Source: Cryptosporangium arvum DSM 44712 (GTDB taxonomy: Bacteria; Actinomycetota; Actinomycetes; Mycobacteriales; Cryptosporangiaceae). From it: 64,000 bases of DNA. A model generated the notes under the pieces. It was not told the DNA's origin. It made no database searches and saw only the letters and a list, made by a program, of their open reading frames with translations. The translations under genes were made by a program, and so were the position numbers. Of the stretch, positions 8,790-18,599 are shown piece by piece. Location of the stretch: positions 2,666,001-2,730,000 of the forward strand of contig NZ_KK073874.1 of NCBI RefSeq assembly GCF_000585375.1, read 5' to 3'. Each line of letters opens with the position of its first letter. Position 1 is the first letter of the stretch.

Positions 8790-10204
8790 GCGACAACTGG
8801 ACTCAGCTCGCTGAGGAATACGAAATCTCCGACGCCGAGCTGGCCTCGCTGGACTCCGACGAGGGCGGTGACGACGACGTACCGGGCGCACTGCCCGTGC
8901 TCGCGGTCGTCGGCCGGCCCAACGTCGGCAAGTCCACGTTGGTCAACCGTGTCCTCGGCCGCCGCGAAGCGGTGGTCCAGGACGTTCCCGGCGTCACCCG
9001 CGACCGCGTGGCCTACGACGCGCTGTGGAACGGCCGCCGCTTCACGCTCGTCGACACCGGCGGCTGGGAGCCCGACGCCCAGGGCCGTGCCGCGGCGATC
9101 GCCGATCAGGCCCGGTACGCGATGACGGTCGCGGACGCGGTCCTGCTCGTCGTCGACGCGCGGGTCGGCATCACCGAGACCGACGCGGCCGTGGCCCGGG
9201 TGCTGCAGCGCGGCGGCAAGCCGGTGGTGCTCGCGGCCAACAAGGTCGACGACACCAAGGGCGAGGCCGACGTCGCCGAGCTCTGGCGCCTCGGCCTCGG
9301 CGAACCCTGGCCGGTCTCGGCCCTGCACGGCCGCGGCTCCGGTGACCTGCTCGACAAGGTTCTCGAGGTGCTGCCCGAGGCGCCCCAGGAAGGCCGCTTC
9401 GGCACCGGTGGCCCGCGCCGGGTCGCGCTCGTCGGCCGGCCGAACGTCGGCAAGTCGAGCCTGCTCAACGCCGTCACCAAGGAGAACCGCGCGGTCGTCG
9501 ACGCGGTCGCGGGTACCACCGTCGACCCGGTCGACAGCCTGGTCGAGCTGGGCGACGAGGTGTGGCGTTTCGTCGACACCGCGGGCCTGCGCAAGAAGGT
9601 CACGTTCGCCAGCGGCGCCGAGTACTACGCCAGCCTGCGAACCGCGGCCGCGATCGAGGCCGCCGAGGTGGCCGTCGTCCTGCTCGACGCCAGCGAGCCG
9701 CTGAGCGAGCAGGACCAGCGCGTGATCACGACGGTTGTGGAGACCGGCCGCGCGCTCGTGCTGGCGTTCAACAAGTGGGACCTGCTCGACGAGGACCGCC
9801 GCGAGCTGCTCGAGCGCGAGATCGACCGTGACCTGCAGCGGATCCGCTGGGCGCCGCGGGTCAACATCTCCGCGCGCACCCGGCGGGCCGTCGACAAGCT
9901 CGCGCCCGCGCTGCGTACCTCGCTGGAAGGCTGGGAGCAGCGCATCCCCACCGGGCGGCTGAACAGCTGGCTCTCCGAGCTGGTCGCGGCCCACCCGCAC
10001 CCGGTGCGTGGCGGCAAGCAGACCCGCATTCTGTTCGCGACCCAGGCCGGCAGCAAGCCGCCCCGGTTCGTGCTGTTCACCAGCGGCCCCGTCGACGTGG
10101 CCTACACGCGGTACATCGAGCGGCGGCTGCGCGAGGACTACGGGTTCGCCGGCACGCCGATCCAGATCACGGTGCGGATCAAAGAAAAGAGAAAACGTCG
10201 ATGA
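8786..10204 (+). CDS. der: Ribosome assembly GTPase Der (EngA)
   Basis: This 472-residue GTPase has two tandem G domains and helps assemble the 50S ribosomal subunit. The first P-loop, GRPNVGKS, is at 43-50 and the second (GRPNVGKSS) near 217. Both G domains carry the DTGGW/DTAGL switch and the NKVD/NKWD base-recognition motif, and a C-terminal KH-like domain ends in the basic tail KEKRKRR. The N-terminal 30 residues are acidic and specific to actinobacterial orthologues. It is translationally coupled to cmk upstream and overlaps the next gene by 4 bases. Confidence 0.97.
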   Translation: MSDNWTQLAEEYEISDAELASLDSDEGGDDDVPGALPVLAVVGRPNVGKSTLVNRVLGRREAVVQDVPGVTRDRVAYDALWNGRRFTLVDTGGWEPDAQGRAAAIADQARYAMTVADAVLLVVDARVGITETDAAVARVLQRGGKPVVLAANKVDDTKGEADVAELWRLGLGEPWPVSALHGRGSGDLLDKVLEVLPEAPQEGRFGTGGPRRVALVGRPNVGKSSLLNAVTKENRAVVDAVAGTTVDPVDSLVELGDEVWRFVDTAGLRKKVTFASGAEYYASLRTAAAIEAAEVAVVLLDASEPLSEQDQRVITTVVETGRALVLAFNKWDLLDEDRRELLEREIDRDLQRIRWAPRVNISARTRRAVDKLAPALRTSLEGWEQRIPTGRLNSWLSELVAAHPHPVRGGKQTRILFATQAGSKPPRFVLFTSGPVDVAYTRYIERRLREDYGFAGTPIQITVRIKEKRKRR

Positions 10205-10797
10205 GCGTGATCTCGCCCGGTTTCACCGGACGGCGTCGGCACGACCGGGACTTACCGCCCGGCCAGTACCTCACCGAGGACTTCCCGGTGCTCACCTACG
10301 GCCCCACGCCGCAGGTGGACCTGGAGGAGTGGAACTTCGGCATCGTCACCGAGACCGGCGCGATCCACGGCTGGGGCTGGGAGGCCCTGCAGGCACTCCC
10401 GCGCGAGACGCCGCACGTCGACATCCACTGCGTCACCAAGTGGTCGAAGCTCGACACCGACTGGGAGGGCGTGTCGCTGGACACGCTGTTCGAGAACATC
10501 GAGACCGAGGCCGAGTACGCGAAGGTCTACTCCTACGGCGGGTACTCGACGAACCTGCCGCTGGAGGACCTGCTCGACGGCAAGGCCTGGATCGCGTTCG
10601 GCTTCGACGGCCAGCCGCTCGAACCCGAGCACGGCGGGCCGGCCCGGCTGCTGGTCCCGCACCTCTACTTCTGGAAGAGCGCGAAGTGGGTGCGCGGCAT
10701 CCAGTTGCTGCTCGAGGACGAGCCCGGGTTCTGGGAGGAGAACGGCTACCACAACTACGGCGACCCCTGGCGCGAGCAGCGCTACGAGGGGGACTGA
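10201..10797 (+). CDS. Molybdopterin-dependent sulfite-oxidase-like oxidoreductase
   Basis: This 198-residue protein is a single-domain member of the sulfite oxidase/YuiH molybdopterin family. The conserved cysteine ligand of molybdenum is probably Cys77 in [12 protein letters not shown], and the family tail [14 protein letters not shown] is present. No Tat signal is visible, so it is likely cytoplasmic. It overlaps der by 4 bases, and a flavin-dependent reductase begins one base after its stop; that partner would supply or accept electrons. The substrate is unknown. Confidence 0.88.
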   Translation: MSVISPGFTGRRRHDRDLPPGQYLTEDFPVLTYGPTPQVDLEEWNFGIVTETGAIHGWGWEALQALPRETPHVDIHCVTKWSKLDTDWEGVSLDTLFENIETEAEYAKVYSYGGYSTNLPLEDLLDGKAWIAFGFDGQPLEPEHGGPARLLVPHLYFWKSAKWVRGIQLLLEDEPGFWEENGYHNYGDPWREQRYEGD

Positions 10798-10798
10798 G

Positions 10799-11536
10799 GT
10801 GGTCAGGCGGCTGTCCTGGCAGGTGGGTACCGTCGCCGCGGTGCGCGACGAGACGGCCACCGCCCGCACGCTCGTGCTCGACGTTCCGGACTGGCCGGGG
10901 CACCTGGCCGGTCAGCACCTCGACGTGCGACTGACCGCTCCCGACGGGTACTCCACCGAACGGTCGTACTCGATCTCGTCCGCGTCGGCTCCGGGCCGGG
11001 TCGAGATCACCGTGCAGGTCGTGGACGACGGTGAGGTGTCGCCGTACCTGGCGCGGGTGCTCTCGGTCGGTGATCCGCTGGAGCTGCGCGGACCGGTCGG
11101 CGGGTACTTCGTCTGGCGTCCGGGGGCTGAGTCACCGACGGCGGCCGAGCCGGTGCAGCTGATCGCCGGCGGGTCGGGCATCGTGCCGCTGATGGCGATG
11201 GTCAGGGCCCGGGCCCAGGCGGGGTCGGATGCGCCGTTCAAGGTGCTCTACTCCGTGCGGAGCCCGGCCGAAGCGATCTACCCGTCCGAGCTGGCCGAAC
11301 TCGGCGTCGAGGTCACCTACGCCTATACCCGGCGCACCCCGCCGGACTGGCCGCTGCCGCCGGGCCGGGTCGGTGCCGGGCTGCTCGCCGCCCACACCTG
11401 GACCCCCGACGACAAGCCGCGGGTCTACGTGTGCGGGCCGACGCCGTTCGTCGAGACCGTCGCCAACCTGCTCGTCGACGCGGGGCACGATCCGGCGTCG
11501 ATCCGTACCGAGCGCTTCGGTCCTACCGGAAGGTAA
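10799..11536 (+). CDS. Ferredoxin-NADP-reductase-type flavin reductase
   Basis: This 245-residue oxidoreductase of the ferredoxin reductase family has an FAD-binding beta-barrel (RSYSISSASAP, about 56-66) and a C-terminal NAD(P)-binding half (IAGGSGIVPLMAMVR and YVCGPTPFVE). No 2Fe-2S domain is attached. It follows the molybdopterin protein with one base between stop and GTG start, so the two almost certainly form an electron-transfer pair. The role is known only by family. Confidence 0.9.
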   Translation: MVRRLSWQVGTVAAVRDETATARTLVLDVPDWPGHLAGQHLDVRLTAPDGYSTERSYSISSASAPGRVEITVQVVDDGEVSPYLARVLSVGDPLELRGPVGGYFVWRPGAESPTAAEPVQLIAGGSGIVPLMAMVRARAQAGSDAPFKVLYSVRSPAEAIYPSELAELGVEVTYAYTRRTPPDWPLPPGRVGAGLLAAHTWTPDDKPRVYVCGPTPFVETVANLLVDAGHDPASIRTERFGPTGR

Positions 11537-11601
11537 AGCTTCTCCTATCTCAGTACGGTCCGTGCCGGTACCGTCGCACGGGAGTGGTAGCTTCCGCCCC
11601 G

Positions 11602-14499
11602 ATGAGCGCGACGCAGCAACTCACCCCCCGGGCTTCCGAGAGCCCCGCCGAAGAAAAGTCCCCCCGCTGGTGGCGACGCCGACCGGATCCGTTGGTCACG
11701 ATCGTCGTCCTCGCGATCGCCGCGTTCGCGCTCGGCGGCATCGGATCGCCGCTGTGGGGCGGCAGCTCGCTCACCGAGACCGGCCTGCTCGCGCGGGTCG
11801 CGCCGTACACCGACGGTGAGCTGCTCGGCGTCCAGCGCGAGACGCTCGACCTGGGCGACACGGTCGACTCCGCGATCCCGAACGCCGCGCTGTTCGGCGA
11901 TGCGATCCGGTCCGGCGAGTGGGCCAACTGGAACCCGTACGCGCTCGGCGGCGGTTCGCTCGGCGGCACCCCGAACGCCGGGATGGCCTCGCCGGTCGCG
12001 CTGCCGTTCTGGTTCCTGCCGGCCTGGCTGGCGTCGGCGTACATGCTGCTGCTGCAGATCGTCGTCGCGGTCGGCGGCAGTTATCTGTTCCTGCGGCGGC
12101 TGAAGCTGGGGAAACCGGCCGCGCTCCTCGGCGGGCTCGCGTTCGCCACCAGCGCGTTCATGATCGTCTGGGTGAACTGGCCGCAGAGCCGGGTCGCCGC
12201 GTTCGTCCCGGCGGTGTTCTGGGCGCTGGAGTGCGTCGTGCAGAACCGCCGGCCGCGTGACGCGGCGCTGCTCGCGCTCACGTGTGCGGCGATGTGGCTG
12301 GGCGGCTTCCCCGCGGTCACCATGTACGCGCTGGTCACCGGGGCTTTCTACGTGATCGTCCGGTCGGCGGCCGAGCACGGGTGGACCCGGCGCACGCTCG
12401 GCGTCTGGCTGCGTGCCCTGGCCGGGGTCGGCACCGGCGTCGCGCTCGTCGCGATCCAGATCCTGCCCTGGGTGTCGATGATGTCCACGGTGCTGGTGCG
12501 TGGCCGCGAGCAGACACCCGACCAGCACATCCCCACCCAGGTGCTGCTGACCTCGATCGCGCCGTACGTGTTCGGCACCGTGCAGCCACCCGAGGGCCCG
12601 TACTGGTACGAGACGCGGATCTTCCTGGAGGAGGTCGCGTACGTCGGGGCCGGCGTCGCCGTGCTGCTGATCGCCGCGATCGCGCTGTTCCGCCGGGCGC
12701 GGGTGGCGCTGCCGAGGGGCGCGTGGTGGTTCTTCGTGGTGTCCACCGCGGTCTGGGGCGGCATCATCTTCCTCGGCGGGCCGCCGCTGGCGCTGTTGCA
12801 GAAGCTGCCGTACCTGTTCAGCGACAACGCGGTCGAGCGCGCCCGCAGTGTCCTCGGATTCGGCGTCGCGGTGATCGCGGCGGTGGGGTTCCAGCTGCTG
12901 CTCGACCGGGCTCGCGACCACCGGCCGCTGAGCGACAAGCGCCGCGCGGTGTGGGGCGGCGCGGTGTGGGCGGGCGTGGCCGCGTTCGGGGTCGTGCTGT
13001 ACGTGTCGGCGCGCCGGTTCGCGCTGGTGCACGACGCCGAGTGGGGGTTCCCGGGCGGCGGGCCGCACCTCGGGTGGCTCAACCGCGAGCTGGCGATCGG
13101 CCTGATGTTCGTGTGCGCCGCGCTGGGCGCCGCGGGCTGGCTCTGGTTCGCGCCCAGGCACCGCGCGCTGCGCCTGGCCGCCGCCGCGCTGATCCCGCTC
13201 CTCGTCGCCGCGCAGGCGCTGCTGTGGGTGCACAACTACTGGCCGCGGACGCCGGTGAAGAACTTCTACCCGGTCACCGACACCCACCGGTACCTGGAGG
13301 CCAACCTCGGGCACGAGCGGTTCTGGGGTTCCAACGGCGCGGTGCTCGGCGGCGTCCACCAGCTCCACCGGCTGCGGGGGCTGCAGGGCCACTCGTTCGT
13401 CGAGGCCCGGTTCGCCGAGCTGCTCGAGGCGTTGCCCGGCTACCAGTTCAGCCCGCCGCCGAAGCCGGCGACGTTCCTGTGGCCGCAGCCGCTCAACGAC
13501 GGCACGTCACCGACGAACCCGATCCTCGACCGGCTCTCGGTCGCCGAGTACGTCACGCCGGCCACGCAGATCCCGTACGGCGTCGAGAAGAAGGACGCCG
13601 GGGACGCCTCGACGTACACGTTGTCCCCCGGCCGGCCGGTGAGCGTGCCGGTGCCGGTCACCGGGCCGATCCGCGGCATCGGGGTGACGCCGGTGTCGCG
13701 GGACGTCACGGAGACGTACGCGCGGTGGATCGGTGTCGTCCTGCGGGACTCGAGCGGGCGCGAGGTGGCCCGGTCCGAGCGGGTCGACCGCGCCATCGCC
13801 GCCGACCAGCCGTTCTACGTGCCGCTCGCGGCCGAGGACGTGCCGGCCGGCACCCGCCTCACGGCCGAGATCTCGCTCCGGGGGGACGCGCCGCTGCTCG
13901 TGGCCGGTCGGTCCGGGGCGCCGGCGCTCTCGACGGTGGCACGCACCAACGACGGGCTGACGCTGGTGAAGGACGGCGACGCGATCGTCTACCAGCGCGC
14001 GACCGCGCTGCCGCGGGCGCGGTGGGCGTCGAGCGTGGTCGTGGAAAGGTCGTCCGAGCGTCGGCTGGGCCTGCTCGCGGACGGGGCGCTGGCGGCCGAC
14101 GCCGTGGTGCTCGACGCGCCGGGCGGTGCCGCCGAGGGCAAACCGGCCACCGTGCGGTGGGTCGACGACGGTTTCGACGAGATGCGGCTGGCCGTGGACG
14201 CCGAGGGCGCCGGGTACCTGGTGCTCGCCGACGCGATCCAGTCGACGTGGCGGGTGACGGTCGACGGTCGTCCGGCCGACCTCGTCCGCGCGGACCACGG
14301 GCTCGCGGCGGTGCACGTCCCGGCCGGGACGCACACGATCGACTTCTCGTACGCCCCGAAGTACGCCGGCCTCGGCGCCTGGCTCAGTGCGGGCACCGCG
14401 ATCCTGCTGGTCGCGGCGGTCACCGGCGAGTGGTGGTACCTACGCCGCCGGCGTGCGGATCGCGCTGAAGGTGGTGTTCCGGCGAAGGACGAAGCCTAG
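11602..14499 (+). CDS. YfhO-type large membrane protein
   Basis: This 965-residue integral membrane protein of the YfhO family has about 12 hydrophobic segments in the first two thirds and a C-terminal beta-rich extracytoplasmic domain before a last membrane helix. The topology resembles GT-C lipid-linked sugar transferases, and YfhO relatives are linked to glycosylation of cell-wall polymers. I used ATG 11602 (MSATQQ); the frame extends upstream without coding character. The last 60 bases overlap the convergent GNAT gene. Confidence 0.85.
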   Translation: MSATQQLTPRASESPAEEKSPRWWRRRPDPLVTIVVLAIAAFALGGIGSPLWGGSSLTETGLLARVAPYTDGELLGVQRETLDLGDTVDSAIPNAALFGDAIRSGEWANWNPYALGGGSLGGTPNAGMASPVALPFWFLPAWLASAYMLLLQIVVAVGGSYLFLRRLKLGKPAALLGGLAFATSAFMIVWVNWPQSRVAAFVPAVFWALECVVQNRRPRDAALLALTCAAMWLGGFPAVTMYALVTGAFYVIVRSAAEHGWTRRTLGVWLRALAGVGTGVALVAIQILPWVSMMSTVLVRGREQTPDQHIPTQVLLTSIAPYVFGTVQPPEGPYWYETRIFLEEVAYVGAGVAVLLIAAIALFRRARVALPRGAWWFFVVSTAVWGGIIFLGGPPLALLQKLPYLFSDNAVERARSVLGFGVAVIAAVGFQLLLDRARDHRPLSDKRRAVWGGAVWAGVAAFGVVLYVSARRFALVHDAEWGFPGGGPHLGWLNRELAIGLMFVCAALGAAGWLWFAPRHRALRLAAAALIPLLVAAQALLWVHNYWPRTPVKNFYPVTDTHRYLEANLGHERFWGSNGAVLGGVHQLHRLRGLQGHSFVEARFAELLEALPGYQFSPPPKPATFLWPQPLNDGTSPTNPILDRLSVAEYVTPATQIPYGVEKKDAGDASTYTLSPGRPVSVPVPVTGPIRGIGVTPVSRDVTETYARWIGVVLRDSSGREVARSERVDRAIAADQPFYVPLAAEDVPAGTRLTAEISLRGDAPLLVAGRSGAPALSTVARTNDGLTLVKDGDAIVYQRATALPRARWASSVVVERSSERRLGLLADGALAADAVVLDAPGGAAEGKPATVRWVDDGFDEMRLAVDAEGAGYLVLADAIQSTWRVTVDGRPADLVRADHGLAAVHVPAGTHTIDFSYAPKYAGLGAWLSAGTAILLVAAVTGEWWYLRRRRADRAEGGVPAKDEA

Positions 14500-15156
14500 T
14501 TTCTCGTAGAGGGCGATCGCTCCGGTGTTCGTCGCGGCGGCGTGCAGGAACGGCACCTCGCCACGGGCCCGGATGCCGGCCGCGACCGCCAGCACGAGCC
14601 GGCTGCCCAACCCCTGCCCTCGGTGGGCGGGGTCGGTGCACACCGCGCTGATCTCGGTGTGGCCCGGTGGGCGCATCCGCTCACCCGCCATCGCGATCAG
14701 CGCTCCCTCGCGGCGGATCCCGAGGTAGGTGCCGAGCTCGATCGTCCGCCGCGCGAACGGACCGGGCCGGGTCCGTTCGACCAGCTCGAGCATCTCCGGC
14801 ACGTCCGCCGTGGTCAGCCGGATCGCCTCCGGGTCCGTCCGGGCGTCGACGGTCGCGTCGATCAGCTGGACGCCCGGCGCCGAGAACTCGATGCCGAAGC
14901 TCTCCGGCGGGGTGACGTCCAGCGCCGTCAGCGACAGCACCGCGTCCGGGCCCAACAGCGCGATCACGTCGTCCCACACCCGGGCGTCCGCGCCGGGGGC
15001 GAGCACGCCGAGCGGGGACACGTCGGGCAGATAGCGGGCGGCCTGCCCGTGGATCTGCGCCAGGTGCCGGTGCGCACCGGTGAGCGAGGCCCAGGCAGCG
15101 TGGTCGAGCGGGTGCGGCTCGACGGTGGTGCCCGGCGGATTCTGGACGATGCTCAC
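14440..15156 (-). CDS. GNAT family N-acetyltransferase
   Basis: This 238-residue protein carries a C-terminal GNAT fold. Motif A (RGQGLGSRLVLAVA, about 178-191) binds acetyl-CoA and motif B ends in ALYEKLGFVLRR. The first 110 residues form an extension that looks like a second, degenerate GNAT-like half, as in two-domain family members. The substrate is unknown. It converges on and overlaps the YfhO-type gene by 60 bp. Confidence 0.85.
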   Translation of the reverse strand: MSIVQNPPGTTVEPHPLDHAAWASLTGAHRHLAQIHGQAARYLPDVSPLGVLAPGADARVWDDVIALLGPDAVLSLTALDVTPPESFGIEFSAPGVQLIDATVDARTDPEAIRLTTADVPEMLELVERTRPGPFARRTIELGTYLGIRREGALIAMAGERMRPPGHTEISAVCTDPAHRGQGLGSRLVLAVAAGIRARGEVPFLHAAATNTGAIALYEKLGFVLRRNTTFSAIRTPAA

Positions 15157-15208
15157 CGGATGAGCCTACGAGCGCCCGGGCCGATCCGCCCGGCCCGCGT
15201 GGCTCCGG

Positions 15209-16540
15209 TCACCGGGGAGCCAGGCCGAGGTGATCGCGCAGCGTCGTGCCCTCGTACTCGGTGCGGAGGACACCCCGCTCCTGCAGCAGCGGCACGACCG
15301 TGTCGGCGAACTCGTCCAGCCCACCCGGCGTGATGTGCGGGACGAGGATGAACCCGTCGCTGGCGTCCGCCTGCACGAGCGTGTTGATCTGCTCGGCGAT
15401 CGTGGACGCCGAGCCGATGAAGTTCTGCCGCCCGGTCACCTCGATGACCACCTCGCGCAGGGAGAGCTTCTTTTCCGCCGCGAGATCACGCCACTGCCGC
15501 GCCACCGCGAGCGGGTCCCGGAACATCCGCACGCTGGCCCGCCCGCGCGAGATGTGCGAGTCACCGACGACCGGGTCGACGTCGGGCAGCGGACCGTCCG
15601 GGTCGTAACCGGACAGGTCCCGGTTCCAGAGCTGTTCGGCGAACTTGAGCGCGGTCTGGCCGCTCACCTGCTGGCGGCGGATCACCGCGGCCTTCTCCTG
15701 CGCGTCGGCGTCGGTGTCGCCGAGCGTGAACGTCGCCGCGGGCAGGATCACGAGCTGATCCGGCGTGCGCCCGTACCGGGCCAGCCGGCCCTTCACGTCG
15801 GAGTAGAACGCCTGCCCCTCGGCCAGCGTGCCGTACCGGCTGAAGATCGCGTCGGCGGTGGCGGCGGCGAACTCGCGCCCCTCGTCGGAGTCACCGGCCT
15901 GGAGGATCACCGGGCGACCCTGGGGCGACCGCGGCACGTTGAACCGGCCGTGGATGTCGAACTGGTCGCCCTGGTGCCGGAACGTGCCGGCGGCCGGGTC
16001 GCGCAGGAACGCCCCGGAGACCTTGTCGGCGACGATCTCGTCGCCGCGCCAGGAGTCGAACAGCTCGGCGGCGGTCGCGAGGAACTCCTTGGCCCGCGCG
16101 TACCGGTCGGACTGGTCGAGGAACCCGCCGCGGCGGAAGTTCTCGCCGGTGAACGCGTCCCACGAGGTCACGACGTTCCACCCGGCGCGGCCGGCCGACA
16201 GGTGGTCGAGCGACGCGAACTGGCGCGCGACCTCGTACGGCTCGTTGAACGTCGAGTTGATCGTGCCGGTCAGGCCGAGCCGGTCGGTGACCGCGGCCAG
16301 CGCGGCGAGCACGGTGAACGTGTCGGGGCGGCCCACGACGTCGAGGTCGTAGATCCGGCCGCCCTGCTCGCGCAGGCGCAGCCCTTCGGCGAGGAAGAAG
16401 AAGTCGAACTTCGCGCGCTCCGCGGTCTGCGCCAGGTGGACGAACGAGTCGAACTCGATGTGGCTGCCGGCCGCCGGGTCGCTCCAGACCGTGGTGTTGT
16501 TGACGCCGGGGAAGTGAGCGGCCAGGTGGATCTGCTTCAC
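15209..16540 (-). CDS. DszA/NtaA-like flavin monooxygenase
   Basis: This 443-residue luciferase-fold monooxygenase of the NtaA/SnaA/DszA branch uses reduced flavin from a separate reductase. Branch features visible are the start KQIHLAAHFPG, FFFLAEGLRL, the SAGRAGWNVVTSWD motif (about 139-151) and RPVILQAGDSDEGREFAA. Relatives attack nitrilotriacetate, dibenzothiophene sulfone or other organosulfur compounds, but the substrate cannot be read from sequence. The GTG start overlaps the stop of the upstream paralogue (GTGA), so the two are coupled. No flavin reductase lies beside them. Confidence 0.9.
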   Translation of the reverse strand: MKQIHLAAHFPGVNNTTVWSDPAAGSHIEFDSFVHLAQTAERAKFDFFFLAEGLRLREQGGRIYDLDVVGRPDTFTVLAALAAVTDRLGLTGTINSTFNEPYEVARQFASLDHLSAGRAGWNVVTSWDAFTGENFRRGGFLDQSDRYARAKEFLATAAELFDSWRGDEIVADKVSGAFLRDPAAGTFRHQGDQFDIHGRFNVPRSPQGRPVILQAGDSDEGREFAAATADAIFSRYGTLAEGQAFYSDVKGRLARYGRTPDQLVILPAATFTLGDTDADAQEKAAVIRRQQVSGQTALKFAEQLWNRDLSGYDPDGPLPDVDPVVGDSHISRGRASVRMFRDPLAVARQWRDLAAEKKLSLREVVIEVTGRQNFIGSASTIAEQINTLVQADASDGFILVPHITPGGLDEFADTVVPLLQERGVLRTEYEGTTLRDHLGLAPR

Positions 16541-17724
16541 GACTCAGCCCTCGCGTACCGATTGGCGGGACGGGACAACCCCAGCAGGCCCCGGAGCGTG
16601 TCCGCCTCGTAGGCGCGGCGGAACACGCCCCGCTGCTGTAGTTCGGGCACCAGGCCTCGGGTGATTGCTTCCAGGTCGGTCGGGAGCACCCCCGGGCGCA
16701 GGCGGAAGCCCGACAGACCGGCGGCCTGCCACTCGAGCAGCAGGTCGGCCAGCTCGGCGGGTGAGCCGGTGAAGATCAGCGCGTCGGACCGGTACTCCTC
16801 GCCGGCCTGCTCGTCGAGGCGGGCCTTCCGGTCCCGGCCGTCGAGGAACACCACGAGGTCGGCGAAGACGTGCACGGTCTCGCCGGAGCGACCGGCCGCC
16901 TCCTGTTCGGCGCGGACCTCGGCGAGGATCGTCCTCGCTTCCTCGACGTCGTGCGGCGTCACGTAGACGACGTCGCTGCTGCGGGCCCCGAGGCGATACG
17001 GGATCGTCGCGTGCGCGAGTGCGGTGACGAGCGGCTGCCCCTGCGGTGGCCGCGGCGTGATCGACGGACCCTTGACGTCGAAGAACCGGCCTTCGAAGTT
17101 GATGTAGTGCAGTTTGTCGCGGTCGACGAAGCGCCCGGTCGCGGCGTCACGGATCTCCGCGTCGTCCTCCCACGAGTCCCAGAGGCGGCGGAGCACCTCG
17201 ACGTAGTCGGCGGCCTCGTCGAACAGGTCGGCGAGCCGGTCGGAGCGCAGGTCCTCGACGCGCAGCCGCGGGATCTGGCGGCGGCCGAAGTGGTCGGCCT
17301 CGTGGGCGCGTGCGGAGACCTGCACGCGGAGGCCGGCCCGCCCTCGGCTGACGTAGTCGAGCGTCGCGATGGCTTTGGAGAGGTGGAACGGCTCGGTGTG
17401 GGTGACGGTGGCGGTGGGCACCAGCCCGACGTGCCGGGTGCGCGGGGCCACCCGGGACGCGATGAGCACCGCGTCGAGGCGGCCGCGGACCTGGTCGACC
17501 CGGTCGTCCTGGCGGTCGAAGTCGCTGGTCTGCAAGCCGACCGCGTCCTCGATCGTCAGGAAGTCGAGCCGGCCGGCCTCGGCTTCGGCGGCCAGGTCGA
17601 CCCAGTAGCCGGCGGAGAGTAGATCGGCCGGGCGAGCCTCCGGCTCCCGCCAGGCCGCCGGGTGCCACCCGGCGCCGTCGAACGCGACCGCAAGATGTAA
17701 GGGCGCAGACACGTTTCTGACCAT
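16537..17724 (-). CDS. LLM-class flavin-dependent monooxygenase, partner of 15209-16540
   Basis: This protein of about 395 residues shares the luciferase-like fold (LHLAVAFDGAGWHP, FLTIEDAVGLQ, SRGRAGLRVQVSARAHEADHFGRR) and is related to its downstream neighbour but shorter. It probably acts in the same pathway, needing FMNH2 or F420H2. ATG 17724 is used; a GTG four codons later (17712) is possible because neither has a clear ribosome site. The frame continues far upstream only as non-coding shadow. Its stop overlaps the next gene by 4 bases. Confidence 0.87.
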   Translation of the reverse strand: MVRNVSAPLHLAVAFDGAGWHPAAWREPEARPADLLSAGYWVDLAAEAEAGRLDFLTIEDAVGLQTSDFDRQDDRVDQVRGRLDAVLIASRVAPRTRHVGLVPTATVTHTEPFHLSKAIATLDYVSRGRAGLRVQVSARAHEADHFGRRQIPRLRVEDLRSDRLADLFDEAADYVEVLRRLWDSWEDDAEIRDAATGRFVDRDKLHYINFEGRFFDVKGPSITPRPPQGQPLVTALAHATIPYRLGARSSDVVYVTPHDVEEARTILAEVRAEQEAAGRSGETVHVFADLVVFLDGRDRKARLDEQAGEEYRSDALIFTGSPAELADLLLEWQAAGLSGFRLRPGVLPTDLEAITRGLVPELQQRGVFRRAYEADTLRGLLGLSRPANRYARAES

Positions 17725-17844
17725 AACTCGGTACGAGGCTGATCGTCTAATCCCTATCGGGCAACTATGTTTTCGCAGTGGGTTATTTCGACGCGCCGGG
17801 GATATCCGTCCCTCATGATCGGTTCTAGGGTGGAATGAGAGGCG

Positions 17845-18267
17845 ATGAGCGACAAGACCCGATTCACCGAGCGCGGCGTCGAGGAAGATCTCTCCGGGCC
17901 GGAGATCATGGCGACGTTCACCTGGGAGAACACACCGGAACTCCTCCATGTGGGGCTGAGCGACCTCTACTCCGGGGGTATGCAGGGCGGCAAGGTCGCG
18001 ACGGTGTCGACGGTGTGGCTGCCGGCGAACCGGGCGATGGGCGAGGGCATTGCCGAGTACGAGACGCTCGTCAGCGGCCTGGCCGAACACCACGACGACT
18101 TCGGTGGGATCGAGCGCTGGCACTCCCGGGCGGAGGCCGAGGCCGGGCACCGATCGATGGTCGAGGCGACCCGGGACCGGCTGATGGACGCGCACTCCTA
18201 CACCGAGATCCACGTCGTCGACCGCGATCACAAGTACCGCACGGACGGGCCCGAATTCAACGCCTGA
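17845..18267 (+). CDS. Hypothetical protein, 140 aa
   Basis: This is a soluble, acidic protein of 140 residues with no signal peptide or membrane segment. Sequence landmarks are TFTWENTPELLHVGLSDLYSGG and WHSRAEAEAGHRSMVEATRDR. I do not recognise the family. It is divergent from the monooxygenase pair and separated from it by about 120 bp of relatively AT-rich DNA that probably holds two promoters. Codon use is typical of the window, so it is likely a real gene. Confidence 0.65.
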   Translation: MSDKTRFTERGVEEDLSGPEIMATFTWENTPELLHVGLSDLYSGGMQGGKVATVSTVWLPANRAMGEGIAEYETLVSGLAEHHDDFGGIERWHSRAEAEAGHRSMVEATRDRLMDAHSYTEIHVVDRDHKYRTDGPEFNA

Positions 18268-18306
18268 CCTCCGGTCCGGTTGAGGTCCGACGCTTGTGGC
18301 CCGCGG

Positions 18307-18598
18307 ATCATCCAGGCAGCGGAGTGCGGCGGGCCCGAGGTTCTGGTTCCGGTGGAGGTGCCGGAGCCGGTGGGCGCGGTGCGGGCGAGCCGGCCCGGCG
18401 TGAACGCGCCGAGCGCTGCGGCGGCGCCGCACGACGCGGTGACCGCGCTGGCGTCGATCGAGGCCGCGGCGATCCGGCCGGGGGAGCGGGTGCTCGGTGG
18501 AGCCGCTGCCGGCCGGTGCCCACGCGGTCGGGGCCGCGCGCGGGGAACGGAAACTTCGAGCACGTGCGGGCGCTCGGGCCGTCGGGGGGAAGGCGTTG
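18307..18598 (+). pseudogene. Decayed zinc-type quinone oxidoreductase remnant
   Basis: This 330-bp gap has no intact gene but holds recognisable pieces of a medium-chain dehydrogenase. In one frame I read IQAAECGGPEVLVPVEVPEPV (family N-terminus), then HDAVTALASIEAAAIRPGERVL (the segment before the nucleotide-binding loop). The GxGxxG region is disrupted, AGAHAVGAARGER continues in another frame, and NGNFEHVRALG in a third. Deletions and at least two frameshifts are needed to connect them. It lies back-to-tail with an intact homologue (18600-19613) on the other strand, from which it differs clearly. Confidence 0.6.
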
Positions 18599-18599
18599 C

